Assembly: GCF_004684935.1 (NCBI RefSeq)
Contig: NZ_SRJD01000015.1
Span: 26,188 to 90,187, forward strand
Origin: Sporolactobacillus shoreae
GTDB lineage: Bacteria; Bacillota; Bacilli; Bacillales; Sporolactobacillaceae
Length of the DNA: 64,000 nt
Direction: 5' to 3'
Shown: positions 26,117-34,275 of the stretch, one piece after another
Layout: every line of letters begins with the position of its first letter
Position numbering within the stretch: position 1 is the first letter of the stretch
Program-made: the position numbers and the translations under genes
Notes under the pieces: model-generated
Told to the model about the DNA's origin: nothing
The model's input: only the letters and a program-made list of their open reading frames with translations
Databases searched by the model: none

Positions 26117-28184
26117 ACTGAACAACGAAGTACTGACACGTGGAGAGGACGGGTTTTACCAGCTGGAGAAGGACCAGGAGGCCATTCAAGCCTATATGGA
26201 GGAAGTCCGGGAGAAAACGGTCCATTTTGACAGTATACTGGACAGGCTCCATTATCTTGTAGATAATAATTTTTACTATGATGTATTCGCTGAATATGAT
26301 GAAGCGGCGGTTGAATCCCTGCATCGGTCGGCGGCCGATTATCAATTTGAATTCAAGTCTTACATGGCCGTAAGTAAGTTTTATCGTGACTATGCGATGC
26401 GGACCAACGACAAATCACAGTATCTGGAGAGTTACGATGAGCGTGTTTCAATCGTCTCTCTGTTTCTCGCGAGAGGCGATTTCGACCGGGCTGTCCGGTT
26501 TATGCGCGCGATGATGGAGCAGCGTTATCAGCCGGCAACTCCGACATTTCTGAATGCCGGGAAGGCAAGACGCGGCGAAATGGTTTCCTGTTTCCTGATC
26601 GAAGCGGATGATTCGCTAAATTCAATCAACTATATCGAAAGCACGTCTCAGCAGCTGTCTAAAATCGGCGGCGGTGTCGCACTCAACCTTTCGAAAATCC
26701 GCGCGCGTGGTGAAGCGATCAAGGGAGTAGAAGGGGTGGCCAAGGGCGTGGTTCCGGTTGCCCGGAAACTCCAGCTCGGCTTTTCCTACGCGGATCAGCT
26801 CGGCCAGCGCCCAGGTGCCGGTGCGGCATATCTGAACATTTTCCACTGGGACGCGCCTGAATTTCTGGACACGAAGAAGGAAAATGCGGATGAAGATATC
26901 CGTCTGTCGACACTTTCGATCGGCCTGATTGTTCCAGGTAAATTTTTCGAACTTGCTGAGGCCGGGAAGTCTTTCTGCATGTTTGCCCCTTATACGGTGT
27001 ACAAAGCGTATGGCACACATCTGGACGATATGGATATGGATAAAATGTATGATGAACTGGTTGCCAATCCCGCAGTTAAAAAGAAAAGTGCGGATGCCCG
27101 CGAGTTTCTCAATCTGATCGCGCAGATGCAGATGCAGTCCGGTTATCCTTACATTTTTTATAAGGACAATGCGAACAAAAATCATCCGCTGCACAAGCTT
27201 GGAGACATTAAGATGTCTAATCTCTGCACGGAAATCTTCCAGATGCAAGAAACCTCAACCATCAACGATTACGATGTGCCGGATGAAATACGCCGTGATG
27301 TTTCCTGTATTCTTGGATCCCTGAACATTGTCAACGTGATGGAAAGCGGCAAAGTCCGTGATTCCGTCCATAATGGCATCGAAGCACTGACCGAAGTCAG
27401 TGATATGACACATATTGCGAATGCACCGGGAGTTCGTCTCGCCAATTCTGAACTTCATTCTGTCGGGCTGGGCGCGATGAACCTGAACGGGTACCTTGCG
27501 AAAAATCAGATCGCTTACGAATCTACGGAAGCAAGAGATTTCGCACGTACCTTCTTCTCAATGGTTAATTTCTATTCGATTGAAAAATCGATGCTGATTG
27601 CCAAGGAAAGAGGAACAACATTCAAGGGATTTGATCAGACCGATTACGCTGACGGCTCTTATTTTGCGAAGTATGAAAAAGAATATTTCGGACCGAAAAC
27701 TGAACGAGGCACGGAACTGTTTGAAGGTATCTATATTCCAACGATTCAGGACTGGACGGAGCTGAAAGAGAAAGTTCAGAAATACGGCCTGTTCAATGCT
27801 TATCGGCTGGCCGTTGCGCCGACACAGTCAATTAGCTATGTTCAGAACGCGACCAGCTCGGTGATGCCGGTAGTTAATGTGATTGAGCGCCGCAAATATG
27901 GAAACAGCGAAACGATTTATCCGATGCCTTTCCTGTCGCCTCAGTCGATGTGGTATTATAAATCTGCTTATCAGACAAACCAGTTCCGTGTGATCGATAT
28001 GATCTCGGAAATCCAGCAACATGTGGATCAGGGTATTTCAACGATTCTTTACGTCGACAGCATGACAAGCACACGCCAGCTGGCGAGGCTCTATGTCTAC
28101 GCCCACAAAATGGGATTAAAATCGCTGTACTACACAAGAACTCAGCTGCTTTCCCCAGAAGAATGCACAGCCTGCGCAGTCTGA
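26079..28184 (+). CDS. nrdE: Class Ib ribonucleoside-diphosphate reductase, alpha subunit
   Basis: About 701 aa, catalysing reduction of NDPs to dNDPs. Active-site motifs visible: PATPTFLNAG near residue 148, GEMVSCFLIEADDSL near 165 (first redox cysteine), SNLCTEIF near 380 (radical cysteine), GSLNIVNVMESG near 415 (second redox cysteine), and the C-terminal EECTACAV, whose two cysteines pass electrons from thioredoxin/NrdH. The start is not certain. TTG 26079 sits nine bases after AAAGGG; GTG 26073 is closer. Either overlaps nrdI. No N-terminal ATP-cone is present, as is normal for class Ib. No nrdH is seen next to it. Confidence 0.95.
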   Translation: MLNEAIKPKSYVELNNEVLTRGEDGFYQLEKDQEAIQAYMEEVREKTVHFDSILDRLHYLVDNNFYYDVFAEYDEAAVESLHRSAADYQFEFKSYMAVSKFYRDYAMRTNDKSQYLESYDERVSIVSLFLARGDFDRAVRFMRAMMEQRYQPATPTFLNAGKARRGEMVSCFLIEADDSLNSINYIESTSQQLSKIGGGVALNLSKIRARGEAIKGVEGVAKGVVPVARKLQLGFSYADQLGQRPGAGAAYLNIFHWDAPEFLDTKKENADEDIRLSTLSIGLIVPGKFFELAEAGKSFCMFAPYTVYKAYGTHLDDMDMDKMYDELVANPAVKKKSADAREFLNLIAQMQMQSGYPYIFYKDNANKNHPLHKLGDIKMSNLCTEIFQMQETSTINDYDVPDEIRRDVSCILGSLNIVNVMESGKVRDSVHNGIEALTEVSDMTHIANAPGVRLANSELHSVGLGAMNLNGYLAKNQIAYESTEARDFARTFFSMVNFYSIEKSMLIAKERGTTFKGFDQTDYADGSYFAKYEKEYFGPKTERGTELFEGIYIPTIQDWTELKEKVQKYGLFNAYRLAVAPTQSISYVQNATSSVMPVVNVIERRKYGNSETIYPMPFLSPQSMWYYKSAYQTNQFRVIDMISEIQQHVDQGISTILYVDSMTSTRQLARLYVYAHKMGLKSLYYTRTQLLSPEECTACAV

Positions 28185-28243
28185 ACCGAAATAAAAAGAT
28201 AGGTCCGGTGCAAATCATCAGCTAGTTGAAGGACGGTTGTAAA

Positions 28244-29224
28244 ATGAAAGCTATTAACTGGAATAACAGCGACAATCAGATCGCTAAAATATATTGGAAA
28301 CAGAATATCAATCAGTTCTGGACAGAAGAGGCATTTAAGGTGTCACGCGACCTCTCCGACTGGGGGGCGATGACGGATGACGAGCAGACGACTTATGTCG
28401 AGGTCCTGTCCGGACTGACGGGGCTTGACCGTGAGCAGGGCGACAATGGGATGCCGCTGATTTCAATTCATCACGACAACATGCATGAACAGGCTGTTTT
28501 CGCCTGGATGGGCATGATGGAACATGTCCACGCAAAATCCTATTCCCATATTTTTTCAACGCTGATTCCATCATCAAAGACGAACTATTATCTTGGGGAA
28601 TGGGTCGATGATCAGCCGGAACTGCAGGAAAAATACCGGTTGATTTCCAACTGGTACAATCAGCTGTACGACAAACGGGAAAATGTCACGCCGTTCAAGC
28701 GATATATGGCTATGACGGCATCGGTATTTCTCGAAAGTTTTTCATTCTACAGCGGCTTTTTCTATCCGGTTTTTCTTTCAGGACAGGGTCATATGATTGC
28801 CAGCGGCGAAATTATCCGCAAGATCATTCAGGACGAATCGATTCACGGCAGTTTCACGGGTATGGTCGCACAGAGACTATACCGTGAAGACCTTACGGAG
28901 CAGGAGAGAAAGACGGCCGATCAGGAACTCTACGCGCTGCTTGATCGCCTGCTGGAAGTTGAGAAACGATATACTTCCAAAATCTATACCAAGATCGGCC
29001 TTGTCAAAGAGGTTAATGATTATGTGCTTTACAATGCCAACAGGGCGCTTCAGAATCTCGGGCGCGAAGACAAGTATGAGCATGATCCCGTCAGCCAGGT
29101 CGTGCTGAACGGTATTGATACGGGAACCATTAATCACGATTTCTTTTCAACTAAGGGCGACTATGTTGTTCCACTGAATATTGAGCCGCTGACTGATGAA
29201 GACTTTAAGTTTGATAATGTCTGA
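28244..29224 (+). CDS. nrdF: Class Ib ribonucleoside-diphosphate reductase, beta subunit
   Basis: A 326-aa ferritin-like protein that carries the metal centre and tyrosyl radical for NrdE. Metal ligands are visible in VLSGLTGLDREQGD (first helix, Asp/Glu), HEQAVFAWMGMMEHVHAKSY (Glu and His) and IIRKIIQDESIHGSF (Glu and His). The length is normal. ATG 28244 (MKAINWNNSDNQIAK) has GAAGGAC about ten bases upstream; an in-frame TTG at 28226 lies on that site. It ends the nrd operon, 115 bp before a strong terminator. Confidence 0.95.
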   Translation: MKAINWNNSDNQIAKIYWKQNINQFWTEEAFKVSRDLSDWGAMTDDEQTTYVEVLSGLTGLDREQGDNGMPLISIHHDNMHEQAVFAWMGMMEHVHAKSYSHIFSTLIPSSKTNYYLGEWVDDQPELQEKYRLISNWYNQLYDKRENVTPFKRYMAMTASVFLESFSFYSGFFYPVFLSGQGHMIASGEIIRKIIQDESIHGSFTGMVAQRLYREDLTEQERKTADQELYALLDRLLEVEKRYTSKIYTKIGLVKEVNDYVLYNANRALQNLGREDKYEHDPVSQVVLNGIDTGTINHDFFSTKGDYVVPLNIEPLTDEDFKFDNV

Positions 29225-29338
29225 TTGGCTGTGCTGAAAGAGCGGGTCAGTCTGATGAACGAGATCCGCTAAAGATTCAAACAAGTACATTCACATTCGA
29301 ATATGAAATCATGACAAAACTGATCTGATTATTTTAAA

Positions 29339-29372
29339 ACACCGTTGAACGTGATCCATCAACGGTGTTTTT
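29339..29372 (+). terminator. Intrinsic terminator of the nrd operon
   Basis: ACACCGTTGA / TCAACGGTGT perfect ten-base stem, ten-base loop, then TTTTT. Confidence 0.92.
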
Positions 29373-29424
29373 GCGTGCATAGTGAATAATGAGGGCGGGA
29401 AACAGGCCAGGATCAACGGATCGA

Positions 29425-29658
29425 TTATGATTCGTTATCACTTATCGGCGGCAAAAGGCTTCTGAATCCGCAGTTGGGGCATGTCACTTCACGCTTACCC
29501 TGCATATGAAAGGAACCCATAAACGTCGAAACAGATACTTTAAACGCACATCCACAGACCGGGCACTCAAAATGCGATATTTTTGCGCGCCGAGCGACAA
29601 GCAGCAGGACAACGGACGCAAGGATAAGTGTGATGATTGGCACGACTTGAGCGATCAT
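29425..29658 (-). CDS. Small membrane protein with zinc ribbon
   Basis: A 77-aa protein with one N-terminal transmembrane helix (VVPIITLILASVVLLLVA), then a cytoplasmic or exposed zinc ribbon with CPVC and, 27 residues later, CPNC. Zinc ribbons of this kind bind a metal and often act as tethers. ATG 29658 has GGGGGA six bases upstream; a longer in-frame start at 29748 lacks an RBS. It is the last gene of a minus-strand cluster of three (ArsR regulator, membrane/coiled-coil protein, this protein). I do not recognise the specific family and assign no function. Confidence 0.72.
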   Translation of the reverse strand: MIAQVVPIITLILASVVLLLVARRAKISHFECPVCGCAFKVSVSTFMGSFHMQGKREVTCPNCGFRSLLPPISDNES

Positions 29659-29766
29659 TTTTATTCCCCCATTCCTACAGAATTCGGGATCAAGGACCGG
29701 GACGTTAGCGAACTGCTGGATTCCTTTCGAGGACTCTCTATTTCTCAATAAACGTATCCGAAACGA

Positions 29767-29979
29767 TTAATCCACTTCTTTAAGTATGGTTTCAATACGC
29801 GTTAATCGGTCGTTTACATCCTGTATTTGTTTTTGCTGCAGAGCCGCGTTCTCTTTATCCAGTTTCAGGCGTTCTTCCGCACGACGTTCCATTCGATGAA
29901 CGGTACGTACGACAAAGAGAATCAAGAGAATAAAAATCAACACCGGGACAAGAGGGAGAAATAATGATAGAAACATCAT
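29767..29979 (-). CDS. Small membrane protein with coiled coil
   Basis: A 70-aa protein: residues 3-24 form one transmembrane helix (FLSLFLPLVPVLIFILLILF), followed by a basic stretch and a heptad-like coiled coil (about 30-68: EERLKLDKENAALQQKQIQD then VNDRLTRIETILKEV). It resembles the general DUF4083-like / small inner-membrane coiled-coil type but I cannot name a family securely. AAAGGTG lies eight bases before ATG 29979. The ArsR-type gene is 49 bp upstream on the same strand, so both are probably under its control. Function unknown. Confidence 0.7.
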   Translation of the reverse strand: MMFLSLFLPLVPVLIFILLILFVVRTVHRMERRAEERLKLDKENAALQQKQIQDVNDRLTRIETILKEVD

Positions 29980-30028
29980 ACTGACAGCACCTTTCTTCCT
30001 TTTTTAATACATTACAATGAATCGATCG

Positions 30029-30352
30029 TTACTCCTTTCTTCGCTTAATCATCAGATTGATTGCCGTTTGAGCGATGAATTGATCATTCAGTGGAATGCT
30101 GAAAGAATTAAGTTCGTAGTATTTCATCGCTTTGCCGCTTTCTGAAAGTTCCAGATGACCCTGAACGAGTCCCGCACCCTCCAGCTTGCGTAAATGCATG
30201 TAAAGCAGCGGCCGGCTGATGCCAAGCTCTCTGGCAAGCTCACTCACGTATTGCTTTTTTCCGTAAAGGATGGCGATGATTTTAAGCCGATACGGATTTG
30301 ATAACGCCTCCAGGACCGTTAACAGTTCGTCACTAGTAATTGTCTCTTTCAT
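30029..30352 (-). CDS. ArsR-family winged-helix regulator (probably leaderless)
   Basis: A 107-aa winged helix-turn-helix protein: ALSNPYRLKIIAILYGKKQY starts the fold, ELARELGISRPLLYMHLRKLEG is the recognition helix region, and the wing follows. No ArsR/SmtB metal-binding cysteine motif is present; there is no cysteine at all, so a metal-sensing role is unlikely. The protein resembles regulators that control a small neighbouring membrane gene. Its ATG has no Shine-Dalgarno: the strong promoter TTGTTA-N17-TATAAT places the transcript start about two bases before ATG. The operator TGTAATA-ATTA-TATTACA overlaps the -10, which implies autorepression. Genes for two small membrane proteins follow. 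Confidence 0.82.
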   Translation of the reverse strand: MKETITSDELLTVLEALSNPYRLKIIAILYGKKQYVSELARELGISRPLLYMHLRKLEGAGLVQGHLELSESGKAMKYYELNSFSIPLNDQFIAQTAINLMIKRRKE

Positions 30353-30353
30353 A

Positions 30354-30393
30354 TGTAATAATTATATTACACATGAAATAAAATAACAATAGA
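30354..30393 (-). promoter_or_regulatory. Promoter and palindromic operator of the ArsR-type gene
   Basis: On the minus strand TTGTTA, 17 bases, TATAAT. The perfect inverted repeat TGTAATA-N4-TATTACA (30354-30371) covers the -10 and ends one base before the start codon. Expected transcription start is within two or three bases of the ATG. Confidence 0.8.
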
Positions 30394-30589
30394 CATACCC
30401 GTTCTGTATTGATGATGCGGAGTAGACGGACATGGTGCAATAAGCCTTGTTTTTTACTGATTCGGAAATATTCTTTCTATGTGTATCTTTCAAACTGACT
30501 GAAAATGAGTTGCGGTTCGAATCATTTATTGGTATAAATGACTTATACGGCTACATGATTGTGTATTCGATGAGAAAGGGGGTTCTGCC

Positions 30590-31240
30590 GTGGTTCCCAA
30601 TTTCATAAAAAAGGGTCTGGTTGCTCTTGTCGCCATACTGACCTTCGGCACAGTGATTCCGGTTTTTCCGGCTCACTATGTCGATAAACAAAGCGATAAG
30701 GAGAGCATCCAGAAGGAAAAGAGCCATGAAGCGGCCCTGGGTCCTTATGGAGGCCTTACAGCGGTTGAGGATCGATCGGATACAGCGGTCCTCTGGGGAA
30801 AACAGATCGATGCGGATGCCCCGAAAGCGAAACTAATCGATGCTTTTTCATCCTATGCGCTGCTTGAAGCGGAGCAGCAAGGATTTTATAAATTCGGATC
30901 TCGTGTCTCAAAGAAAATCGGTGATCAGTACGCCCATGAAATTGCCCCCTCATTTGCTTTGGCCATTGAAAAAGTCAGTAATGGCCGTGACGAGAACTGG
31001 ATTCGCAATCTGGCGGTGACACACTCGCCTTCATCCGGATTTGGTGAGCGGATTATGCACGTCTATCTGACGGATACGGGAAAAGAAGTCCTCAAATTGC
31101 ATGTCCGTCGGGATCATCCGCCTAAGGACGGGTATTGGTTTGACTTCCACTACCACACCGCGCTGGACGGATTTCAGAAACATCATGAATTGAAAAAAAT
31201 ATACTGGGGCAAAAATATGCCGCCCAAATGGCAGGCATAA
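30590..31240 (+). CDS. ypjP: YpjP-like secreted/membrane-anchored protein
   Basis: A 216-aa protein with an N-terminal hydrophobic signal or anchor (about 8-27, LVALVAILTFGTVIPVFPA), a charged linker, and a C-terminal domain nearly identical in pattern to B. subtilis YpjP: YKFGSRVSKKIGDQY, GERIMHVYLTDTGKEVLKLH, and HVRRDHPPKDGYWFDFHYH followed by IYWGKNMPPKW. The function of YpjP is not established. Start GTG 30590 has AAAGGGGG seven bases upstream. Monocistronic, with a terminator straight after. In B. subtilis it lies near thyA/dfrA; here it does not. Confidence 0.88.
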   Translation: MVPNFIKKGLVALVAILTFGTVIPVFPAHYVDKQSDKESIQKEKSHEAALGPYGGLTAVEDRSDTAVLWGKQIDADAPKAKLIDAFSSYALLEAEQQGFYKFGSRVSKKIGDQYAHEIAPSFALAIEKVSNGRDENWIRNLAVTHSPSSGFGERIMHVYLTDTGKEVLKLHVRRDHPPKDGYWFDFHYHTALDGFQKHHELKKIYWGKNMPPKWQA

Positions 31241-31252
31241 ATTAAAGAAAAA

Positions 31253-31283
31253 AAAGCGGGGAATCATCTCCGCTTTTTTTTAC
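31253..31283. terminator. Bidirectional terminator ypjP / SGNH hydrolase
   Basis: AAAGCGGGGA-ATCA-TCTCCGCTTT with a T-run on the plus strand and an A-run before it, so it works for both convergent genes. Confidence 0.88.
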
Positions 31284-31304
31284 ATCCGGTCCCACTGGGT
31301 TACT

Positions 31305-31952
31305 TCAGGTTGGATCAACCGGATCAAATCCAAGTCCGGCTACAGTCTGAGCGATCACACGGTAGCCGATCGGATTGGGATGGGTGTGATCCAGACTTAG
31401 TAAAAAAGGTTCATGTCCCTTAAAAGCGTGATAAACATCCGCAACCCGAACAGACGGAAAACGCTCCAGGCTGATAAGGGATTGATTATAATATTCGAGC
31501 CACTTAACGGACTCAGGTATCTCAAACATGGGATTATACAAATTGAGGACACGGATCAGCATGGGTTCTTGGACATCTTTGTGCAGGCCGACCATCGTCT
31601 CAATAATCCGTTCCATGTTTTGGAGGCACATCTGGATTGCTCCAGTAACCATTTCGCTGTTTCCGGTTCTCAGCCAGCTTTTGCCCGCATGAAGCAGGTC
31701 ATTCCCTCCGCCGGTCAGTGTGATAAAACTTGCGTCGTGGACGGCTTGTGCTACATCTGGGTGCCGGAGGCTCTCCAGAATGGCATCCGTCGTTGCCCCG
31801 TTTTTGGCAAAAACAAGCTTACTGATCGGCCGTTTAAAATGGTACTCAAGAATGTTATGATAATATTTGACAAAATTAGGCTGGAAAAAAGTTGATCCGA
31901 TCCCGACAGTCAGTGAGTCACCGATTGCTACATAAAGAGGATTTCCATTCAA
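31305..31952 (-). CDS. SGNH/GDSL-type hydrolase
   Basis: A 215-aa esterase/lipase of the SGNH family. Block I is YVAIGDSLTVGIG with the nucleophile serine, block III is TGGGNDLLHAG with Gly/Asn of the oxyanion hole, and block V is DHTHPNPIGYRV with the catalytic Asp and His. There is no signal peptide, so it is probably cytoplasmic, like B. subtilis YtpA/YpmR-type proteins; substrate unknown. Start: ATG 31961 would directly abut GGAG, whereas TTG 31952 is nine bases from it, so I prefer TTG. It lies between a shared terminator and a repeat-rich intergenic region. Confidence 0.86.
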   Translation of the reverse strand: MNGNPLYVAIGDSLTVGIGSTFFQPNFVKYYHNILEYHFKRPISKLVFAKNGATTDAILESLRHPDVAQAVHDASFITLTGGGNDLLHAGKSWLRTGNSEMVTGAIQMCLQNMERIIETMVGLHKDVQEPMLIRVLNLYNPMFEIPESVKWLEYYNQSLISLERFPSVRVADVYHAFKGHEPFLLSLDHTHPNPIGYRVIAQTVAGLGFDPVDPT

Positions 31953-32040
31953 ATGAATCATCTCCAGACTCTGAGATGTCTCATAACAGTTTATTCAAAG
32001 ACCGGCTGACGTGTCCCCATATATTTCCTTATTTAGGCGG

Positions 32041-32095
32041 ATAAAAAACTAGGCAAGCCTGGTCCCTTGTTCATTAGAGTAAATCCTAAACTTAG
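32041..32095 (-). repeat. Dispersed mosaic repeat, fragment R4
   Basis: The minus strand reads ACCAGGCTTGCCTAGTTTTT, the terminal hairpin plus T-run of the same family as R1-R3, and the adjoining bases match R3. Sequence similar to the GC-rich centre of R3 (GATCCGTAAGCCTCTTCG against GATCCGTGAGCCTCCTCG) reappears near 32355-32400, so this copy appears to be split, with array B between its halves. The split is an inference from hand alignment. Confidence 0.55.
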
Positions 32096-32159
32096 CTGTG
32101 ACTCAGGCAAAGAAACATGGATTTCGAAATGGTGATGTAGCGAAAAGATACAGCTTTTT

Positions 32160-32266
32160 AGCTTTGGCTGGTAAAGTCTCAAATTCGGCTGGTAAATTCA
32201 CGGTTGCGGCTGGTAAAGTACCGAATCCGGCTGGTAAATTTGCATTACGGCAGGTAAAGTACAGGA
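32160..32266. repeat. 21-bp array B (five degenerate copies)
   Basis: GGCTGGTAAA recurs at 32166, 32187, 32208 and 32229 (21-bp steps); a fifth copy, GGCAGGTAAA, is at 32249 (20 bp). Only the ten-base core is conserved; the eleven bases between vary. The core matches that of array A (GGCTGGTAA). It sits upstream of the SGNH hydrolase gene and downstream of the CAP-protein terminator. The rest of 31962-32470 has no gene I can support. Confidence 0.9.
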
Positions 32267-32470
32267 TTCCTTTTAGGCCCCCTTATTCCTTTGTACACGA
32301 AATCAGTTGGCAAGGTAAACTGAGACTAAGAGATTTGTCCCAAGGGAGGCGGAGGGATCCGTAAGCCTCTTCGTTCGTTTCCCTCACTGCGATGCCAGAA
32401 AGCTCGCTCTTTCCCATCTGAATCAGAACGCATTGTTCCACAGGTTTTGACCCTATGTCCATGCGCAAAA

Positions 32471-32510
32471 AACGCGCCCTCAGGAATTAAGTATCCTAAG
32501 GGCGCTGTTT
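32471..32510 (-). terminator. Intrinsic terminator of CAP-domain gene
   Basis: On the minus strand GCGCCCTTAGGA-TACTTAAT-TCCTGAGGGCGC followed by TTTTTT; it lies 35 bp after the stop of the CAP-domain gene. Confidence 0.9.
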
Positions 32511-32543
32511 TTATATAGACTAAATGAATCGTTCACGTAATTT

Positions 32544-33323
32544 TTAATTGCCGATGAATTCCTGAGTCCAGTAGCTTCCATAAGAGCCACCGGAAACGTA
32601 ACCGACACCGATTGTTGTGAAGCTGGCGTTCAGAATGTTGGCGCGGTGTCCCGGGCTGTTCATCCATCCCTGAACGACTTCTTCAGGTGTTTTCTGGCCA
32701 GCGGCGATATTCTCGCCGGCTGATCTGAAGCTGATACCATACTTCTTCATCATGTCGAACGGAGAACCATATGTCGGTGACTGGTGATCAAAGTAATTTT
32801 TATCACGCATATCCGCCGATTTGTCGCGCGCCATTTTTGATAGTGTCGCATTATCTGATTTCAGCGGCTTAAGACCCGCTTTTGTGCGCTCCTGATTGGT
32901 GAGATCGACAACTTTCTTCTCAAAAGCACTCATCTGGCTGCTTGAAGATGGTTTCGCAGACGAACCTGAGTTATTGTTTGCAGCAGGCTTTTTAGGTTGC
33001 GCCTGCTGCGCAGGTTTCTGAGACTGACCTGGTTTGCACGGCGACGGCTGAGCAGACACCTGCTTACCATTGGACTGTCCGGGAACGGACTGAGTAATAG
33101 AGTTTGGAAGCTGAGAAAGATCCAACTTGACACCAAGACGGTCAAGGGCAGCCTTTACATCTGGGCTCTGACTATCTTTCAATTTCCAAGGATCAAGTAA
33201 ACCGTTGAAAGCGACAGTGACAGGTTTGGCCTCCGGTTTGGCAGCTGCGTCAGCATGCCCTCCGGAGATGAGTGGGAGCGCAAGCGCTCCGGCAAGTGTT
33301 AAAGCAAGAATTTTTTTAATCAT
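32544..33323 (-). CDS. Secreted CAP-domain protein (YkwD-like)
   Basis: A 259-aa exported protein. Residues 1-27 form a signal peptide (MIKKILALTLAGALALPLIS, cleavage near AxA in GHADAAA). A Ser/Pro/Gln-rich linker follows (about 90-145). The C-terminal CAP/SCP domain (about 150-259) contains LTNQERTKAGLKPL, DMRDKNYFDHQSPTYGSP, GENIAAGQKTPEEVVQGWMN and SPGHRANILN, the hallmarks of the bacterial YkwD group, including the conserved His residues. Its biochemical role is not settled; a cell-wall or spore-surface function is common. ATG 33323 has GGAGGGA at good spacing; an upstream in-frame ATG would spoil the signal peptide. Confidence 0.92.
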   Translation of the reverse strand: MIKKILALTLAGALALPLISGGHADAAAKPEAKPVTVAFNGLLDPWKLKDSQSPDVKAALDRLGVKLDLSQLPNSITQSVPGQSNGKQVSAQPSPCKPGQSQKPAQQAQPKKPAANNNSGSSAKPSSSSQMSAFEKKVVDLTNQERTKAGLKPLKSDNATLSKMARDKSADMRDKNYFDHQSPTYGSPFDMMKKYGISFRSAGENIAAGQKTPEEVVQGWMNSPGHRANILNASFTTIGVGYVSGGSYGSYWTQEFIGN

Positions 33324-33497
33324 ATGTGTAACTCCCTCCTTGGTCATAGGTTTCGAGATTATGAGACTTTCGGAGGGGTTCAAATGGAATTGCATGATGT
33401 TACCAGATTTCTGGAAAGGTTAACCTGCGAGTGTTGGATGTTGTCTTTATTTCCCGGGTAATCGTTGTTTTTACCGGCCAGAGATGATGAAATTCTA

Positions 33498-33645
33498 AGA
33501 AAAACCAGGCAAGTCCGGTCTCTAGTCATTGACCCTGTATTATTAAGGTGATGATCAACGCTTTGGCTCTTCGCTTGCCGCGAGTGATCCGTGAGCCTCC
33601 TCGCTCGCTGTCCCGCAGGCGTCTCGCACCTCCGCTTTGAATTTC
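33498..33645 (-). repeat. Dispersed mosaic repeat, copy R3
   Basis: On the minus strand this reads a GC-rich segment (GCGGAGGTGCGAGACGCCTG, GAGGAGGCTCACGGATC, GGCAAGCGAAGAGCCAAAGC) and ends with hairpin CCGG-ACTTGC-CTGG and TTTTTCTT. It shares both the centre and the end with R1/R2 but has about 35 extra bases in the middle and lacks the CCGAAT-ATTCGG hairpin. It is oriented with the flanking minus-strand genes. Confidence 0.75.
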
Positions 33646-33936
33646 ATCCAGGGCCCTGTTTTATTGGCCAGATTTATACTTCCTGATCTTTAAATTTAAA
33701 AAAAGCACCGCCCTGATTTCAGGAACGATACCTTTTTGATGTTGTTACGATAAAGAATTGACTGAACAGATAGTGAATCTTCGATAAAAAGGATCCTGTG
33801 CACAACGTCGAGGTCATAGCACTCTGTGGGAGCCCGTCCTGTGGAATGTCAGTAATTATCCATCCTGGCCATCGCAATTATGCTTCTGGCTGTATTTGAA
33901 GGACTGCCATTCGACAAGTTTTCTTTTTTGAGGCGT
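33646..33936. other. Intergenic region downstream of coat genes
   Basis: No gene seen. On the minus strand an imperfect hairpin around CCTGAAATCAGG followed by TTTTTTT (about 33703-33745) may end the coat-gene transcript. The rest has no recognised signal. Confidence 0.4.
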
Positions 33937-34275
33937 TTACTGAGGAAATTGCTGTTGTGCATACTGGCTGAACTGCTGGTGTGTCTGCTGGATTTTTTGA
34001 GGGTCCTGGGATTCCAGTTTGTACCATCCCTTGTTGAACATCAGGTTGAATAAATCGCGCTGATGATCACAGGATGCATCAAAAACGGTTTTAATGTCCT
34101 GATACAGGGTATGGTGACTTGCTTCTTGAAGGGCATGAACATAGGATATGCCCAGATACTTTTCTGTCAGAAGAAGGTCGTTCAGATAGTCACGGTCGTT
34201 CATCTGAGGTGTTTTCGGAACCTGTGTTTCTGTGTTCTGGATCGTCGTTGCCTGAGCAGGCTGCTTTGTCATCAT
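33937..34275 (-). CDS. CotF-family spore coat protein
   Basis: A 112-aa protein of the Coat_F family: DRDYLNDLLLTEKYLGISYV starts the four-helix core, with ALQEASHHTLYQDIKTVF and HQRDLFNLMFNKGWY following, and a Gln-rich tail. CotF-like proteins are small helical spore-coat components made in the mother cell. The start overlaps the stop of the preceding 92-aa gene by four bases (ATGA), so the two are translationally coupled. This is one of the clearest signs that the organism sporulates. It resembles the YraF/YusN group, but the paralogue cannot be fixed. Confidence 0.88.
   Translation of the reverse strand: MMTKQPAQATTIQNTETQVPKTPQMNDRDYLNDLLLTEKYLGISYVHALQEASHHTLYQDIKTVFDASCDHQRDLFNLMFNKGWYKLESQDPQKIQQTHQQFSQYAQQQFPQ

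Noticed and set aside
32098..32364. Frame reading AGKVSNSAGKF across array B
   Set aside because: Repeat-derived, no RBS, no conservation of the coding unit between copies.
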